Assembly (NCBI GenBank): GCA_963205465.1
Contig: CAUJKG010000083.1
Coordinates: 1 to 7,244, forward strand
Direction of reading: 5' to 3'
Source: Pseudomonadota bacterium
Lineage (GTDB): Bacteria > Pseudomonadota > Alphaproteobacteria > Rhizobiales > Xanthobacteraceae
DNA length: 7,244 bases
Below are positions 5,502-7,244 of this stretch, in pieces. Position 1 is the stretch's first letter; every line of letters begins with the position of its first letter. Both the position numbers and the translations under genes were made by a program. Under the pieces are notes generated by a model. The model saw only the letters and a program-made list of their open reading frames with translations. It did no database searches and was not told the origin of the DNA.

Positions 5502-6062
5502 ATGACCGAACCGCGGCAGGTACCCTTTCTGGAGCGCTGGCTCGAGTGGCTCATTTTCCAGAGCCGCTGGGTCATGGCGCCGTTCTATTTCGGTCTGATC
5601 GCCGCCCTGTTCGTCCTGCTTTTCAAGTTCGTGCAGGAACTGATCCATTTCATCGCGATCACGATCAGCGCGACCGAGGCCGACATCATCCTCGGCGTGC
5701 TCGCGCTCATCGATCTTTCGCTGACCGCGAACCTCGTGCTCATCGTCATCTTCTCAGGCTACGAGAACTTCGTCTCGAAGATCGATCCCGAAGGCCATCC
5801 GGACTGGCCGGAGTGGATGACGCAAATCGATTTCTCCGGGCTGAAGCAGAAGCTGTTCGCCTCAATCGTCGCGATCTCCGCGGTGCAGGTGCTGAAGGCT
5901 TTCATGAAGCTCGGCAACGTGACCGACGGCGCGGTGGGAGCGACCACCGACCGCTATCTGTTCTGGCTGGTCGGCATCCATGTGGTCTTCGTGCTTTCGG
6001 GGCTTGCGCTGGCCTGGACCGACAGGATCGGCGACCACGGCAAGAAAAAAGGCGGCCACTAA
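5502..6062 (+). CDS. YqhA/UPF0114 family inner-membrane protein
   Basis: From ATG 5502 the protein has 186 residues with four predicted membrane helices, at about 24-46, 61-86, 118-134 and 152-173. Family marks are the opening FQSRWVMAPFYFGL, the stretch IDLSLTANLVLIVIFSGYENFVSKID after helix two, and FASIVAISAVQVLKAFM. These match the UPF0114 (YqhA) family, whose biochemical function is not established to my knowledge. The E. coli member is about 164 residues; this one has a slightly longer, lysine-rich tail (GDHGKKKGGH). An in-frame TTG at 5466 would start inside the upstream repeat, so the ATG is preferred although no good ribosome-binding site is visible. The stop codon lies in the loop of a terminator hairpin. 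The gene converges on the epimerase gene. Confidence 0.9.
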   Translation: MTEPRQVPFLERWLEWLIFQSRWVMAPFYFGLIAALFVLLFKFVQELIHFIAITISATEADIILGVLALIDLSLTANLVLIVIFSGYENFVSKIDPEGHPDWPEWMTQIDFSGLKQKLFASIVAISAVQVLKAFMKLGNVTDGAVGATTDRYLFWLVGIHVVFVLSGLALAWTDRIGDHGKKKGGH

Positions 6063-6085
6063 AGCCGCCTGCGCTTTCTTTATTT
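6050..6085 (+). terminator. Rho-independent terminator overlapping the yqhA-like stop codon
   Basis: AGGCGGC at 6050-6056 and GCCGCCT at 6064-6070 form a perfect 7-bp GC-rich stem with a 7-nt loop. The loop contains the TAA stop at 6060-6062. A T-rich tract, CTTTCTTTATTT, follows after three bases, and an A6 run (6045-6050) precedes the stem, ending in its first base. The left arm therefore encodes the final residues of the protein. The T-tract is interrupted, so efficiency is uncertain. Confidence 0.65.
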
Positions 6086-6087
6086 GC

Positions 6088-6132
6088 GCATGATCTTTTC
6101 CGAAAACCGCTTCGCACTTTTCGGGATCATGC
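6088..6132. repeat. Dispersed palindromic repeat, short copy (hairpin B only)
   Basis: This 45-base element matches 5414-5457 except for one inserted C and one A-to-G change, both in the apical loop; both arms are identical. Outer arms are GCATGATC and GATCATGC, inner arms CCGAAAA and TTTTCGG, with the same TTTT bulge. Weak similarity to the other copy continues about 12 bases leftward. Hairpin A is absent. It ends one base short of the epimerase stop codon, in a convergent spacer. Confidence 0.88.
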
Positions 6133-6133
6133 T

Positions 6134-7135
6134 TTAAACGCCGAAATAGTCCCGGTACCAGTCCACGAATTTGCCGACGCCTTCTTCGACCGGCGTCGCG
6201 GGCTTGTAGCCCGTCAGCTGCTGCAAAAGATCGGCGCTCGCAAAGGTATCGGTCACATCGCCCGGCTGCATGGGGAGAAAATTCTTCTCGGCAATACGGC
6301 CGAGCTTCTGTTCGATTGCCTCCACGAAGCGGGTCAATTCCACCGGCGCGCCGCCGCCGGCATTGACGACGCGAAACGGCGCGGCAGGGCTTAGCGAATC
6401 GATTGCGTCGCTTGCCGCACCCCGTTCCGGCACGACCGGCACCAGCCGCACGATCGCCTCGACCAGATCATCTACATAAGTGAAGTCGCGCGACATGCGG
6501 CCTTCGCCATAGATGTCGATCGGCCTGTTCTTGAGAATCGCATCCACGAACTTGAAGAGCGCCATATCGGGGCGGCCCCAGGGACCGTAAACGGTAAAGA
6601 AGCGCAGCGCGGTCGTCGGAATATTGAAGAGATGCGCATAGGAATGCGCCATCAGTTCGCCGGCCTTTTTGGTGGCGGCATAGAGCGTCAATGGATGGTC
6701 CGCGCGATCGTTCTCCCGAAACGGCATGACCCGGTTCGCACCATAGACCGAACTCGTGGAGGCAAAGATGAAATGCTTCGGCGGCGACGGCCGCATGATT
6801 TCCAGCAAGTTGAACGTGCCGTCGACATTTGATCGCACGTACGCCTCGGGATTTTCGAGGCTGTAGCGCACGCCCGCCTGGGCGGCGAGATGCACGATGA
6901 CGTCGGGCTTCGCTGCGCCATGGATTTCGGCAATGAGCTCGCCGTCTTCGAGGTGCGCGACATGCGCGGTAAAGCGGTTGGAGCCCGCGAGAATGGCGTG
7001 GCGGCGCTTCTTCAACTCGACGTCATAATAGGGCGTCAGCGCGTCGATGCCCTGTACTTCATGGCCGTCGGCAAGCAGCCGCTTCGCGAGGTGGAAACCG
7101 ATAAAGCCTGCGGTGCCGGTAATCAGAAAACGCAT
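6134..7135 (-). CDS. lpsL: UDP-glucuronate 4-epimerase (LpsL-like), extended SDR family
   Basis: This 333-residue NAD-dependent sugar-nucleotide epimerase most likely interconverts UDP-glucuronate and UDP-galacturonate in the cytoplasm, supplying galacturonate for lipopolysaccharide or other polysaccharide. The N-terminal Rossmann fold has GTAGFIG at residues 7-13 and Asp31 at the cofactor-binding strand end. HLAAQAGVRYS, FASTSSVYG (likely catalytic Thr127), and Tyr152 and Lys156 of the YxxxK motif follow. RFFTVYGPWGRPDMALFKFVDAI and MSRDFTYVDDLVEAIVRL are typical of the LpsL/GAE type rather than GalE. Length is normal. ATG 7135 is preferred because MRFLITGTAGFIG begins as the family does; an in-frame GTG at 7147 would add four residues. 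It lies just downstream of tRNA-Arg on the same strand. Substrate choice is inferred from similarity, and other UDP-sugar 4-epimerase activities remain possible. Confidence 0.88.
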   Translation of the reverse strand: MRFLITGTAGFIGFHLAKRLLADGHEVQGIDALTPYYDVELKKRRHAILAGSNRFTAHVAHLEDGELIAEIHGAAKPDVIVHLAAQAGVRYSLENPEAYVRSNVDGTFNLLEIMRPSPPKHFIFASTSSVYGANRVMPFRENDRADHPLTLYAATKKAGELMAHSYAHLFNIPTTALRFFTVYGPWGRPDMALFKFVDAILKNRPIDIYGEGRMSRDFTYVDDLVEAIVRLVPVVPERGAASDAIDSLSPAAPFRVVNAGGGAPVELTRFVEAIEQKLGRIAEKNFLPMQPGDVTDTFASADLLQQLTGYKPATPVEEGVGKFVDWYRDYFGV

Positions 7136-7164
7136 CGCCCGTATCACTGCAGCCTGGAAGGAAG

Positions 7165-7241
7165 TGGCGCACCCGACACGATTCGAACGTGTGACCTTTG
7201 CCTTCGGAGGGCAACGCTCTATCCAGCTGAGCTACGGGTGC
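7165..7241 (-). tRNA. tRNA-Arg (anticodon CCG)
   Basis: On the minus strand, acceptor strands GCACCCG (7241-7235) and CGGGTGC (7175-7169) pair fully, the discriminator is G, and CCA is encoded at 7167-7165. The anticodon stem TTGCC/GGCAA encloses loop CTCCGAA with anticodon CCG, which reads CGG. The D arm contains AGCTCAGCTGGATAGAGC and the T arm is ACACG-TTCGAAT-CGTGT. The gene is complete; its promoter lies outside the window. Confidence 0.97.
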
Positions 7242-7244
7242 GTG

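Noticed and set aside
5486..6394. 302-codon plus-strand frame spanning the yqhA-like gene and the epimerase end
   Set aside because: It crosses a terminator, a repeat and two well-supported genes in other frames; its translation is an Arg/Ala-rich out-of-frame product.
1..7244. CRISPR array, insertion sequence, prophage, toxin-antitoxin or defence system
   Set aside because: No regularly spaced repeats, transposase, integrase or recognised defence proteins appear on either strand; all substantial frames are accounted for by the listed genes.

Overview
This 7.2-kb window reads as ordinary chromosome of an alphaproteobacterium of the order Hyphomicrobiales (Rhizobiales), most likely near Bradyrhizobium, Afipia or Rhodopseudomonas. 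The grounds are the GC-rich coding sequence, an Omp25/Omp31-type porin, a LpsL-type UDP-glucuronate epimerase, and two copies of the 'GCATGATC-tttt-CCGAAAA ... TTTTCGG-GATCATGC' intergenic palindrome that I know from these genomes. No database search was run.

Layout. Positions 1-1905 hold three forward genes: the 3' part of a flavin-containing monooxygenase, cut by the window edge; an uncharacterised single-pass membrane protein with a Gly/Met-rich tail and a well-supported TTG start; and a small beta-rich protein of unknown function. Positions 1950-3998 hold a divergent pair: an outer-membrane beta-barrel protein (minus) and a LuxR-type regulator (plus). Their shared 222-bp spacer carries two similar 18-bp palindromes 62 bp apart. 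A minus-strand tRNA-Ser(GGA) follows at 4083-4172. Next come a small two-helix membrane protein (4301-4615), methionine sulfoxide reductase MsrA (4706-5362) and a YqhA/UPF0114 membrane protein (5502-6062), all forward. Convergent to these is a UDP-glucuronate 4-epimerase gene (lpsL-like, minus, 6134-7135). Its start lies only 29 nt downstream of a minus-strand tRNA-Arg(CCG) at 7165-7241. No gene-free stretch exceeds 300 bases.

How the parts relate. Most genes are unrelated housekeeping or envelope functions. The one arrangement that looks like a regulatory unit is the regulator and porin pair with its paired palindromes; the sequence suggests, but does not prove, that the LuxR-type protein controls itself and the porin. 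The repeats occupy the msrA/yqhA-like spacer and the convergent yqhA-like/lpsL spacer, where they can fold into hairpins. I see no CRISPR array, transposase, integrase, phage gene, toxin-antitoxin pair or recognisable defence system. The window does not clearly contain a new multi-gene system; the best leads are the palindrome pair and the two uncharacterised proteins.
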